Assembly (NCBI RefSeq): GCF_027105095.1
Contig: NZ_CP114278.1
Span: forward strand, 1,054,001-1,118,000
DNA length: 64,000 nucleotides
Direction: 5' to 3'
Source of the DNA: Brevundimonas vesicularis
Lineage (GTDB): Bacteria; Pseudomonadota; Alphaproteobacteria; Caulobacterales; Caulobacteraceae
Part shown: one piece after another, positions 34,716 to 44,670 of the stretch
Layout: each line of letters starts with the position of its first letter
How positions within the stretch are numbered: the first letter of the stretch is position 1
The notes under the pieces: model-generated
What the model was told of the DNA's origin: nothing
Databases searched by the model: none
Seen by the model: only the letters and a program-made list of their open reading frames with translations
Translations under genes and position numbers: made by a program

Positions 34716-37076
34716 ATGCCCCAACTCCTCCTCGAAATCTTCTCCGAAGAAATCCCCGCCCGGATGCAGCAGGGCGCCGCGCGCGACCTGGAGCGGATGG
34801 TTTCCGACCGGCTGAAGGCCGCCGGCCTGACGTGGGAGGCGCTGACGACCTATGCCGGTCCGCGCCGACTGACCCTGGTCGTCGACGGCTTGCCCGCCGC
34901 CACGCCGGACCGCGAGGAAGAGGTCAAGGGCCCGCGCGCCTCGGCCCCGGAACAGGCGCTGGAAGGCTTCCTGCGCAAGACCGGCCTGACCCGCGATCAA
35001 CTGACCGAGCGCGACGGCGTCCTGTTCGCCGTCCTGTCGTCCAAGGGTCGCGCCACGACCGATCTGGTCGCCGAGACGGTCGATCAGGTCATCCGCACCT
35101 TCCCTTGGCCCAAGTCGATGCGCTGGGGTTCCGGCACCCTGCGCTGGGTGCGTCCGATCAAGCGCATTCTGTGCCTGTTCGACGGCAAGGTGGTCCCGTT
35201 CGAGATCGACGGGATTCAGAGCGACGCGATCACCGAGGGCCACCGCTTCCTGGGGTCCGGCGAGCTGCTACGCGTCAGCGACTTCGTCGATTACCGGACC
35301 CAACTGGAAAAGAACTTCGTCCTGCTGGACGTCGCCGACCGGAAGCTGCGCATTCTCGAGCAGGCCAAGGCGGCCTGCGCCGCGCGCGGCCTCGCCTTGG
35401 TCGATGACGACGGCCTGCTGGACGAGGTGGCGGGTCTGGCGGAATGGCCGACCCCGATCCTGGGCGACATGGACCCGCAGTTCCTGGCCCTGCCGCCGGA
35501 GGTCGTGCGCCTGTCGATGAAGGTGCACCAGAAGTATTTCGCCGTCCGTGATCCGTCGAAAGAAGGCCTGGCCCCCAACTTCCTGGTCGTCGCGAATGTC
35601 GAAGCGACCGACGGCGGCAAGGCCCTGGCCGCCGGCAACAGCCGCGTGCTGAGCGCCCGTCTGAACGACGCGCGCTTCTTTTGGGAGGAGGACCAGAAGG
35701 TCGGCTTCGACGCCTGGAACGCCAAACTGTCCGGCGTCACCTTCCACGCCAAACTGGGCACCCTGGCCGAGCGCGTCGAGCGCATCGCCGCCCTGGCCCG
35801 CGAGATCGCCCCGCTGGTCGGCGCTGATCCACAGCAAGCCGAAACCGCCGCCCGCCTGTCCAAGGCCGATCTGGCCAGCGGCATGGTGGGCGAATTCCCA
35901 GAATTGCAGGGGATCATGGGCGGCTATTACGCCCGCCTGGCCGGATACCCCGACGCCGTCGCCGACGCCGTCCGCGACCACTACAAGCCCCAAGGCCCCG
36001 CCGACACGGTCCCGACCGCGCCCGTCACGGTCGCCGTCGCCCTGGCCGACAAGCTGGACACTCTGGTCGGTTTCTTCGCCATCGACGAAAAGCCCACAGG
36101 CTCGAAGGACCCGTTCGCGCTGCGGAGAGCGGCGCTGGGGGTGATCCGGCTGGTGTTGGAGAACGGCACTCGCATTTCTCTCGGTAGAATCCTTTCGCTT
36201 ACTTCCGACAGGCTTTGGCGGCAGGTCAGTGACTCGCCTCGCTGTGTCCGCCTGCATGGTTGCTCGCTTGAAACGCTAAGTGCGGCAGTTGCGACTGGCC
36301 GGCGCGAAGTTTCGGTTCGAGGATTCCAAGCGGATCTGGTGGATATAAATCAGCAGTTTGCATTTGAGATAAAGCGCATAAACTCTCGGCTTCACATCTT
36401 TGGTGTGCCGTTCGACGATCTACCGAAATCTGATCTAGAGCTTCCTCAAACCATCTCAGAAGAAGTCTGGCTTACGGCTCCAATTTCTGAAGCTGAAGAA
36501 AGCGTTCTCTTTAGTGTAAGCTTGGCTAAGAAATGGAGTAGCTATCTAGTATCGAACGAACTCCTCGCCTTCTTCGCTGATCGCCTGACCGTCCTCCTCC
36601 GTGACCAGGGTCAGCGCCACGACCTCGTCGCCGCCGTCTTCGCCCTTGGCGATGACGACCTCGTTCGCATCGTGCGTCGGGTGGAGGCGCTGGCCGCCTT
36701 CCTCGCCACCGACGACGGGGCCAATCTGCTGGCCGGCTACAAGCGGGCCTCCAACATCCTTCGCGCCGAGGAGAAGAAGGGGTCTGTCCCGACCGGCATG
36801 GTCCAGACCGGCCTGCCGAACCAGCCCGAGGCCGAGACCACCCTGGCCTTCGCCGTCGGCGCCGCCCGCACCGCCGTCGAGGCCGCGCTGGAGGCCGAGG
36901 ACTTCGCCGCCGCCATGACGGCCCTGGCGCGCTTGCGCGCGCCCGTGGACCGCTTCTTCGACGACGTTCTGGTCAACTCCGACGTCCCCGCCGAACGCGA
37001 AAACCGCCTGAAGCTGCTGGGCCAAGTCCGCGACGTCATGGGCCAGGTCGCCGACTTCGGCCAGATCGCGGGGTAG
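34716..37076 (+). CDS. glyS: Glycyl-tRNA synthetase beta subunit with an extra internal segment
   Basis: The tRNA-binding beta subunit, here 786 residues against about 690 usual for alphaproteobacteria. The N-terminal LLLEIFSEEIPARMQQGA, the conserved PKSMRWGSGTLRWVRPIKRI, and the C-terminal anticodon-binding part (FFADRLTVLLRDQGQRHDL onward) are normal. Between VLENG (about residue 484) and NELLAFFADRL (from 614) lie 129 residues where about 30 are expected. This stretch (36168-36554) has about 50% GC and many rare codons (ATA, CTA, GTA, AGA). There is no stop or frameshift, so a full-length protein is expected. ATG 34716. Confidence 0.93.
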   Translation: MPQLLLEIFSEEIPARMQQGAARDLERMVSDRLKAAGLTWEALTTYAGPRRLTLVVDGLPAATPDREEEVKGPRASAPEQALEGFLRKTGLTRDQLTERDGVLFAVLSSKGRATTDLVAETVDQVIRTFPWPKSMRWGSGTLRWVRPIKRILCLFDGKVVPFEIDGIQSDAITEGHRFLGSGELLRVSDFVDYRTQLEKNFVLLDVADRKLRILEQAKAACAARGLALVDDDGLLDEVAGLAEWPTPILGDMDPQFLALPPEVVRLSMKVHQKYFAVRDPSKEGLAPNFLVVANVEATDGGKALAAGNSRVLSARLNDARFFWEEDQKVGFDAWNAKLSGVTFHAKLGTLAERVERIAALAREIAPLVGADPQQAETAARLSKADLASGMVGEFPELQGIMGGYYARLAGYPDAVADAVRDHYKPQGPADTVPTAPVTVAVALADKLDTLVGFFAIDEKPTGSKDPFALRRAALGVIRLVLENGTRISLGRILSLTSDRLWRQVSDSPRCVRLHGCSLETLSAAVATGRREVSVRGFQADLVDINQQFAFEIKRINSRLHIFGVPFDDLPKSDLELPQTISEEVWLTAPISEAEESVLFSVSLAKKWSSYLVSNELLAFFADRLTVLLRDQGQRHDLVAAVFALGDDDLVRIVRRVEALAAFLATDDGANLLAGYKRASNILRAEEKKGSVPTGMVQTGLPNQPEAETTLAFAVGAARTAVEAALEAEDFAAAMTALARLRAPVDRFFDDVLVNSDVPAERENRLKLLGQVRDVMGQVADFGQIAG
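36161..36558 (+). other. Low-GC in-frame segment inside glyS
   Basis: By codon count the 387 bases at 36168-36554 hold 192 G+C (49.6%), against roughly two thirds in the flanks. Rare codons cluster here and nowhere else in the gene. The encoded peptide includes GFQADLVDINQQFAFEIKRI and EEVWLTAPISEAEESVLF, not recognised. A 5-bp direct repeat GAACG lies at 36161-36165 and 36554-36558, exactly 393 bp apart (a multiple of three). This could be a target duplication or chance. Confidence 0.75.
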
Positions 37077-37079
37077 GGC

Positions 37080-37207
37080 AGAACCCCTCCGTCTCTCCGC
37101 TGCGCTCCGAGCCACCTCCCCATGGAATGGGGAGGAGACCGGACTTCCCCGCATCGTCTCCTCCCCACTTGTGGGGAGGGGGACCGCGCAGCGGTGGAGG
37201 GGTTCTT
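37080..37207. repeat. Extragenic A/B inverted repeat pair, copy 4 (divergent)
   Basis: An inverted B half (AGAACCCCTCCGTCTCTCCG, then a TCCCCATGGAATGGGGA hairpin) is followed after about 16 bases by a forward A half (GTCTCCTCCCC hairpin, GGGGGACCGCGCAGCGGTGG, AGGGGTTCTT). Same layout as copy 3. The A half ends inside the stop codon of the DUF559 gene on the minus strand (TAA, 37206-37208). Confidence 0.9.
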
Positions 37208-37571
37208 AGCCCCGGATTCGGTCTCTCGCCCTGTCGGCGATGAACTCGAGCACGTCGCCTATGTCCACCCGCACCTGTTCGGCGGAGACGCGGATGACCG
37301 CAATGCCCTGGGTCGCAAGCCAGCGTGTGCGCCGGGCGTCGTGTTCGCCTCGGCCTTCATGGCTTTCGCCGTCGACCTCGACAGCTAGCATCGCCTCGGC
37401 GCAATAGAAGTCGAGCACATAGACGCCCGCTGGATGCTGACGTCGGAATTTCAGACCGTCCAGCGTGCGGCGGCGCAGGTGGACCCACAGTCGGGCTTCG
37501 GGCGGGGTCAGGGCGCGGCGCAGGATGCGTGCGCGCGAGACGGAGCCTTCGTGCGTCAAGAACCCCTCCAC
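37206..37571 (-). CDS. DUF559 family endonuclease-like protein
   Basis: A 121-residue protein of the DUF559 group, related to Vsr-type PD-(D/E)XK nucleases. Motifs: RARILRRALTPPEARLWVHLR at the N-terminus, LKFRRQHPAGVYVLDFYCAEAMLAVEVDGESH with the catalytic-type D in VLDFYC and E-x-D in VEVDG, and a closing GIAVIRVSAEQV strand. GTG 37571 lies inside the adjacent repeat, which would supply residues 1-4 (the V/M-E-G-F start); TTG 37559 is the alternative start, at the repeat edge. The stop codon also lies at the edge of copy 4, so the gene exactly fills the space between two converging A halves. Function and targets unknown. Confidence 0.88.
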   Translation of the reverse strand: MEGFLTHEGSVSRARILRRALTPPEARLWVHLRRRTLDGLKFRRQHPAGVYVLDFYCAEAMLAVEVDGESHEGRGEHDARRTRWLATQGIAVIRVSAEQVRVDIGDVLEFIADRARDRIRG

Positions 37572-37610
37572 CGCTTCGCGGTCCCCCTCCCCATTTCATG
37601 GGGAGGAGAC
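37558..37610. repeat. Extragenic repeat, single inverted A half (copy 5)
   Basis: AAGAACCCCTCCACCGC, then GCGGTCCCCCTCCCC, then a hairpin ending GGGAGGAGAC. No B half follows. With the A half of copy 4 it brackets the DUF559 gene; the two GGGGTTCTT ends face inward, 350 bp apart. Confidence 0.9.
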
Positions 37611-37768
37611 GATGACGTCAAGGTTGTGCGCGCACGTCGCTAGGAAACCGCACACCCCCTCACGCATTGTTACATCCGCAATGGTCAAGGCCGCTCTCAC
37701 GCGCTAGATCATGCTGCATGTGCGAGCGGGGCCAATCCGCCGGACGATCCGAAAAGCTCAGGGACTGC

Positions 37769-40450
<2,682 letters not shown>

Positions 40451-40475
40451 GCCTTCTCAGCAGGACGAACCCAAG

Positions 40476-40506
40476 AAGGGCGGTCTCGATCGAGGCCGCC
40501 CTTTTT
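40476..40506 (+). terminator. Intrinsic terminator after ppdK
   Basis: AAGGGCGG (40476-40483) pairs with CCGCCCTT (40496-40503), with further TCTCGATCGAG pairing in the loop, then TTTTT. Confidence 0.85.
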
Positions 40507-40682
40507 GCTGCGGCGCCACAAAGTCGCCGATCTTGACGGAACGCTGTATGTGTCCCGGTGTCCACAGGCATTCATCGTGTTTTCGGGCCTCTGGAACAGA
40601 TGACGCCGTGACCTACTTAAGCACTCGCTGGATGGGGCTGATGATCGGTCTGTTCATCACATCTAGGAGTTAATAAGAAACA

Positions 40683-41210
40683 ATGCGTAACATTCTTCTC
40701 GCTGCTGTCGCCGTTTCCGCAATCGCCGCTCCGGCCTTTGCTCAAACCACTCCTGAGCCGCGTGGTTACGGCTCGCTGGGCTACACTCATCTTGAAGGCG
40801 ATAATGCAACGACGGGCGCTGTGACCGGTCGTTTGGGCGTCAACCTCAACCGTTACTTGGCCGTCGAGACCGAAGCCTCGGTCGGCGTCAAGGACGACGA
40901 CTTCACCGTCGCCGGCGTCGATGGTTCGATCAAGCATGAGTGGGACGCCGCCGGTTACGTGGTCGGCAAGGTGCCGGTCTCTGACAAGCTGGAACTGTTC
41001 GCGCGCGGCGGCTACGGCCACACCGAGCTGAAACAGGAGTTCCCAGGCGCCAACACCGACGTGGGCGGCGACAGCTGGAACTACGGCGCCGGCGCGAACT
41101 ACTACCTGGACGGCGTCAACGGCGTGCGCGCCGACTGGACCCGTCGCGACTACCGCGACAACGGTGGTGAAGCCGACGCCTATTCGGTCAGCTACATCCG
41201 TCGCTTCTGA
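40683..41210 (+). CDS. Outer-membrane beta-barrel protein
   Basis: 175 residues with a Sec signal (MRNILLAAVAVSAIAAPAFA). The mature part is a run of alternating amphipathic strands (GYGSLGYTHLEG, AVTGRLGVNLNRYLAVETEASVGV, AAGYVVGKVPVSDKLELFARGGYGHTE, DSWNYGAGANYYLDG) and ends with a terminal aromatic (SYIRRF), as in eight-stranded OmpA/OmpX-like barrels. It lacks the peptidoglycan-binding domain of OmpA. Codon use looks tuned for high expression. ATG 40683 follows TAGGAG by about 13 bases. It has its own terminator, so it is monocistronic. Confidence 0.9.
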   Translation: MRNILLAAVAVSAIAAPAFAQTTPEPRGYGSLGYTHLEGDNATTGAVTGRLGVNLNRYLAVETEASVGVKDDDFTVAGVDGSIKHEWDAAGYVVGKVPVSDKLELFARGGYGHTELKQEFPGANTDVGGDSWNYGAGANYYLDGVNGVRADWTRRDYRDNGGEADAYSVSYIRRF

Positions 41211-41234
41211 TCGGATCGGTCAGTCTTAACGACG

Positions 41235-41265
41235 AAGGCGCGCTCCGAAGGGAGCGCGCCTTTTT
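41235..41265 (+). terminator. Intrinsic terminator after the barrel gene
   Basis: Perfect 12-bp stem AAGGCGCGCTCC / GGAGCGCGCCTT with a GAAG tetraloop, followed by TTTTT. Confidence 0.92.
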
Positions 41266-41282
41266 CGTTCAGGACAGTGAAA

Positions 41283-41552
41283 TCAGCCGAAGTCGCCGGC
41301 CAGGGCCCAACGCTGCGAGCCTTCGCCGAACGGTCGAACGAACCAGTCGCGATAATATTCGAAGGTCTCGATGATCTTTTGGCGAAGATCGGGCGGGTTG
41401 ACCGCCTCGCCGCGCTGGCGCTTCATCGCCGCCACGCAATCGACCACCATGTTCTGGTGCGCCGAGCCACCCATGCTCTTCAACACGGTGGCGATATCAT
41501 GAGCCAAGCTTTCCAGGACCTGCTTGGGCGTCTTGTGAGCCATCTGGGACAT
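41283..41552 (-). CDS. Small hypothetical helical protein
   Basis: 89 residues from ATG 41552, with an AACAGGGG stretch immediately upstream. The product is mainly helical (MAHKTPKQVLESLAHDIATVLKSMGGSAHQNMVVDCVAAMKRQ) with a mid-section IIETFEYYRDWFVRPFGEGSQRWAL. It has no signal or membrane span. The family was not recognised. Its stop lies a few bases past the terminator of the barrel gene on the other strand, and it is divergent from the M48 protease gene. Confidence 0.7.
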   Translation of the reverse strand: MSQMAHKTPKQVLESLAHDIATVLKSMGGSAHQNMVVDCVAAMKRQRGEAVNPPDLRQKIIETFEYYRDWFVRPFGEGSQRWALAGDFG

Positions 41553-41688
41553 CCCCTGTTCTCGACAGGAGAATGCGTGACAAAAAGTCGTGAAAGATTC
41601 AAGCGTGGCCGGGCGAGAATCATCATGGATGCGAATTAACCTGACAGAACGCGGGTCGCACGGTTTGGTTCTCTCAAGGGAGAAAACC

Positions 41689-42894
41689 ATGACGAATTTC
41701 GATCCGGCGGCCGCGACGGCCCAATGGCTGGCGACCTTGTCGCCCCAGGAAACGGCACGCGCCATCGCCTATACCCACGGTTCGCACTGGTTGATCCTGT
41801 GGAGCTTCCTGGTCTCGGCCTTGGTCGCCTGGATCATCGTGCGCACCGGCCTGTTGGTCGCGATCCGCAGCCGGATCGAACGTCGCCGTCGTCGGCCGAT
41901 CCTGGCCAGTTTCGCCGTCGCCCTGGTCTATTCGGGCATGAGCTGGGCGCTGACCCTGCCGTGGGCGATCTATCAGGGCTGGTGGCGAGAGAAACAGTAT
42001 GGACTGACCAGCCAGGCCCTGGGCGGCTGGCTGGGCGAGGCCGTGATCGGCGCAGCCATCTCGGTCGTTGCGACCTCGCTGCTGCTCGTGGCGATCTATG
42101 CGCTGATCCGGCGTGCGCGCCGGTTCTGGTGGGCTTGGGCGGCCGGCGTGACGGCGGCCTTCATCGTCATCGGTCTGGTGCTCGCGCCTTTGGTGATCGA
42201 ACCGATCTTCAACACCTATACGCCCGCGCCGAACGGGCCGGTGCGCGACGCCGTCGTGACCCTGGCCAAACAGACGGGCACGCCGTCAGACAAGATCTTC
42301 ATCTACAACGGCTCCAAACAGTCTGACCGCTACACCGCCAATGTCTCGGGCCTGTTCGGCACGGCGCGGGTCGCGATGAGCGACACCATGTTCAAACAGG
42401 GCGCGGATCTGGCCGAGGTGCGCGGCGTGGTCGGCCACGAGATGGGCCACTACGTCCGGGCGCACATTCTCTGGACCGTCGGCATTCTGGTCCTCCTGTC
42501 GGTGCTGGCCTTCTGGCTGACCGACCGGCTGTATCCGGTGGCGCATCGTCTGCTGAGGGCGGATCGCGTGGGCGACATCTCCGACCCTGCGGGCCTGCCG
42601 GTCCTGGCCTTGGTGCTGGCTTTCCTGGGCGTGCTGGGCACCCCGGTCTTCGCCACCATGACCCGCACGATGGAGGAGGACGCCGACCACTTCTCGCTGG
42701 TTCACGCCAATGCGCCGGACGGCCTGTCCAAGGCCCTGATCAAGACCGCTGAATACCGCGCGCCATCGCCGTCGGCGATCGAGGAGTTCCTGTTCTACGA
42801 TCACCCCAGCGTGGAGAACCGCATCCGCCGCGCCATGGAATGGAAGGCGACGCATCCCGCCCAAGCCTTGGCAGAGCAACCGACGCGTCCTTAG
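41689..42894 (+). CDS. M48-family membrane metalloprotease (Ste24/CAAX-protease-like)
   Basis: 401 residues with several membrane spans. The zinc motif HEMGH lies at residues 250-254, and a third ligand is expected in the downstream TRTMEEDADHFSL (about 325). Domain order and length (about 400) match the Ste24 branch of M48, not the shorter HtpX. ATG 41689 has AAGGGAGAAA upstream. Its likely role is proteolysis of membrane or prenylated-like substrates, unproven here. Confidence 0.93.
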   Translation: MTNFDPAAATAQWLATLSPQETARAIAYTHGSHWLILWSFLVSALVAWIIVRTGLLVAIRSRIERRRRRPILASFAVALVYSGMSWALTLPWAIYQGWWREKQYGLTSQALGGWLGEAVIGAAISVVATSLLLVAIYALIRRARRFWWAWAAGVTAAFIVIGLVLAPLVIEPIFNTYTPAPNGPVRDAVVTLAKQTGTPSDKIFIYNGSKQSDRYTANVSGLFGTARVAMSDTMFKQGADLAEVRGVVGHEMGHYVRAHILWTVGILVLLSVLAFWLTDRLYPVAHRLLRADRVGDISDPAGLPVLALVLAFLGVLGTPVFATMTRTMEEDADHFSLVHANAPDGLSKALIKTAEYRAPSPSAIEEFLFYDHPSVENRIRRAMEWKATHPAQALAEQPTRP

Positions 42895-42935
42895 GGCATT
42901 GAAGGCTTCGCCATTCCAAGCGGAGCCTTCGCCCC

Positions 42936-43397
42936 ATGATCGACCTCTATCGCGGCCTCGGCCTGGGCGTTCCGGCCCTGATGGACATCGCGCCCCTGAT
43001 CGCGCGGGTCGTGGTCGGGGGAATGTTCTTCCTGTCGGGCTTCTACAAGCTGTTCACCCCGGCTCAGGCCGAGAAGATGCAGAAGACGATGGTCGAGGCC
43101 GGCATCGCGGCGCCGCGCCAGACCGCCAAGTTCGTCTCGGTGTGCGAGTTCGCCTTCGGCGCCCTGCTGATCATGGGCCTGTTCACCAGCCTGGCGGCCC
43201 TGGTACTGCTGATCATCAGCCTGGTCGCCCTGGTGACCGTGGCGTCAAAATCGGTGGAGGGGACCAGCCTCGGCTATCGCCTCTCCAGCTATTTCGACCT
43301 GCCCGAGACCCTGCTGATGGTCATCCTGGTCTGGCTGATCGCCAATGGACCGGGGCTGTGGAGCCTGGACTTCGTCCTGTTCCTGCCCCGGCTTTAA
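42936..43397 (+). CDS. DoxX-family membrane protein
   Basis: 153 residues with four predicted helices. The DoxX core reads IARVVVGGMFFLSGFYKLFTPAQAEKM (about residues 26-52) followed by FVSVCEFAFGALLIMGLFTSLAAL. The family is linked to thiosulfate:quinone oxidoreductase subunits and other redox complexes, but most bacterial members have no defined role. ATG 42936 follows CGGAGCC. It is 41 bases after the M48 gene and may share its transcript. Confidence 0.85.
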   Translation: MIDLYRGLGLGVPALMDIAPLIARVVVGGMFFLSGFYKLFTPAQAEKMQKTMVEAGIAAPRQTAKFVSVCEFAFGALLIMGLFTSLAALVLLIISLVALVTVASKSVEGTSLGYRLSSYFDLPETLLMVILVWLIANGPGLWSLDFVLFLPRL

Positions 43398-43401
43398 GGC
43401 T

Positions 43402-44556
43402 TCAGGCGGCGCGCTTCCTGACGAAGACCGTCCCGGCCGAATAGCCGGCGCCGAAGCTGCAGATCAGTCCCGTATCGCCCGCCTCGAATCCGTCGTTGTG
43501 CAGGTGGAAGGCGATGATCGAGCCGGCCGAGGAGGTGTTGGCGTATTCGTCCAGGATGATGACGTTCTCATCCGCCGAGGGCTCGCGACCCAGCACCTTC
43601 TTGCCGATCATCGTGTTCATGTTGATGTTGGCCTGGTGCAGCCACAGGCGCTTTAGCTCGTGCGGATCCAGGCCCAGTTCGCCGGCGTGATCCACGATCA
43701 TATCCGATACCATCGGCACCACGTCGCGGAAGACCTTGCGGCCCTGCTGGATGAACAGCTTGTCGTTCTGGACGCTGTCGTCGGCCTCTGGGCTGTCCAG
43801 ATGCGCGGTGTCGCGGGCGTTTCGGTTCAGAAAGCCGAAGTTGTTCCTGATATTGTTCGAGAAGGTCGTCTTCAGCCGCGTACCCAGTACGTCCCAACCG
43901 CCCGGTCCCGCCGTCTCGGATGACTCGACGATCACTGCGGTGGCCACATCGCCGAAGATGAAGTGGCTGTCGCGGTCGGTGAAGTTCAGGTGGGCCGAAC
44001 AGACTTCCGGATTGACCATCAGCACAGCCTTGACCGAGCCGCCAGCGATGAAGTCCGCCGCCGTCTTGATGCCGAAGGTCGCCGAGCTGCACGCCACATT
44101 CATGTCAAAGGCGAAGCCCTCGATGCCCAGGGCCTGCTGAACCTCGATCGCCATAGCCGGATAGGCGCGCTGCATGTTCGAGGCGGCGCACAGGACCGCG
44201 CCGATTTCCGAAACCGGCTTGCCCCACGCCTCGATCGCCTGACGCGCCGCCTTGACCGCCATCTCGGCCAGGATCGAGATTTCGTCGTTGGAGCGTTCGG
44301 CCAGGTTCGGCGCCATCCGCTCGGGATCGATGATCCCGGCCTTGTCCAGCACGAACCGGCTCTTGATGCCCGACGCCTTTTCGATGAACTCGGGCGAGGA
44401 GTGCGACTTGGCCTCCAGTTCGCCAGCCTCGATCTGGGCGGCGTGGCGGGCGTTCCAGCCGTCGGCCCAGGCGTTGTAGCTGTCGACCAGTTCGGCGTTC
44501 GAGACCGACTGTTCGGGGGTGAAGAGGCCGGTGGCGGCGATCACTGCATTCGACAC
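43402..44556 (-). CDS. Beta-ketoacyl-ACP synthase III-like thiolase-fold enzyme
   Basis: 384 residues of the KAS III type, longer than FabH (about 320). The catalytic triad is Cys156 (MNVACSSATFGI), His307 (LWLHQANINM) and Asn340 (DEYANTSSAGS). It most likely condenses an acyl-CoA with malonyl-ACP; the substrate is unknown. It may work in a special lipid or pigment pathway instead of housekeeping initiation. The start is GTG at 44556. The AGGA in the adjacent tandem-repeat unit (ATAGGAAC) lies in the ribosome-binding position. Confidence 0.9.
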   Translation of the reverse strand: MSNAVIAATGLFTPEQSVSNAELVDSYNAWADGWNARHAAQIEAGELEAKSHSSPEFIEKASGIKSRFVLDKAGIIDPERMAPNLAERSNDEISILAEMAVKAARQAIEAWGKPVSEIGAVLCAASNMQRAYPAMAIEVQQALGIEGFAFDMNVACSSATFGIKTAADFIAGGSVKAVLMVNPEVCSAHLNFTDRDSHFIFGDVATAVIVESSETAGPGGWDVLGTRLKTTFSNNIRNNFGFLNRNARDTAHLDSPEADDSVQNDKLFIQQGRKVFRDVVPMVSDMIVDHAGELGLDPHELKRLWLHQANINMNTMIGKKVLGREPSADENVIILDEYANTSSAGSIIAFHLHNDGFEAGDTGLICSFGAGYSAGTVFVRKRAA

Positions 44557-44562
44557 TTTTTT

Positions 44563-44663
44563 GTTCCTATCGCTCGACGCGCGGCGTCTCGCTGCTTGAG
44601 GAGTGTGTTCCTATCGCTCGGCCCGCGGGACCTTGCTGCTTGAGGACAGTCCGTTTCCTATCA
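44563..44663. repeat. 44-46-bp tandem repeat upstream of the KAS III-like gene
   Basis: Two units (from 44563 and 44607) share GTTCCTATCGCTCG at the start and GCTGCTTGAGGA near the end; a third partial unit (GTTTCCTATCA) begins at 44653. On the minus strand each unit ends in CGAGCGATAGGAAC, and the unit nearest the gene supplies its likely Shine-Dalgarno. The repeat ends 8 bp before the kpsC stop. Confidence 0.85.
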
Positions 44664-44670
44664 GAACGCG

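Noticed and set aside
36168..36554. Frameshift or pseudogene in glyS
   Set aside because: The reading frame stays open through the odd segment and returns exactly to conserved GlyS sequence, so the gene is intact.
44563..44663. CRISPR-like array
   Set aside because: Only two full units with no regular spacer; units are 44-46 bp and directly adjacent, so this is a tandem repeat.
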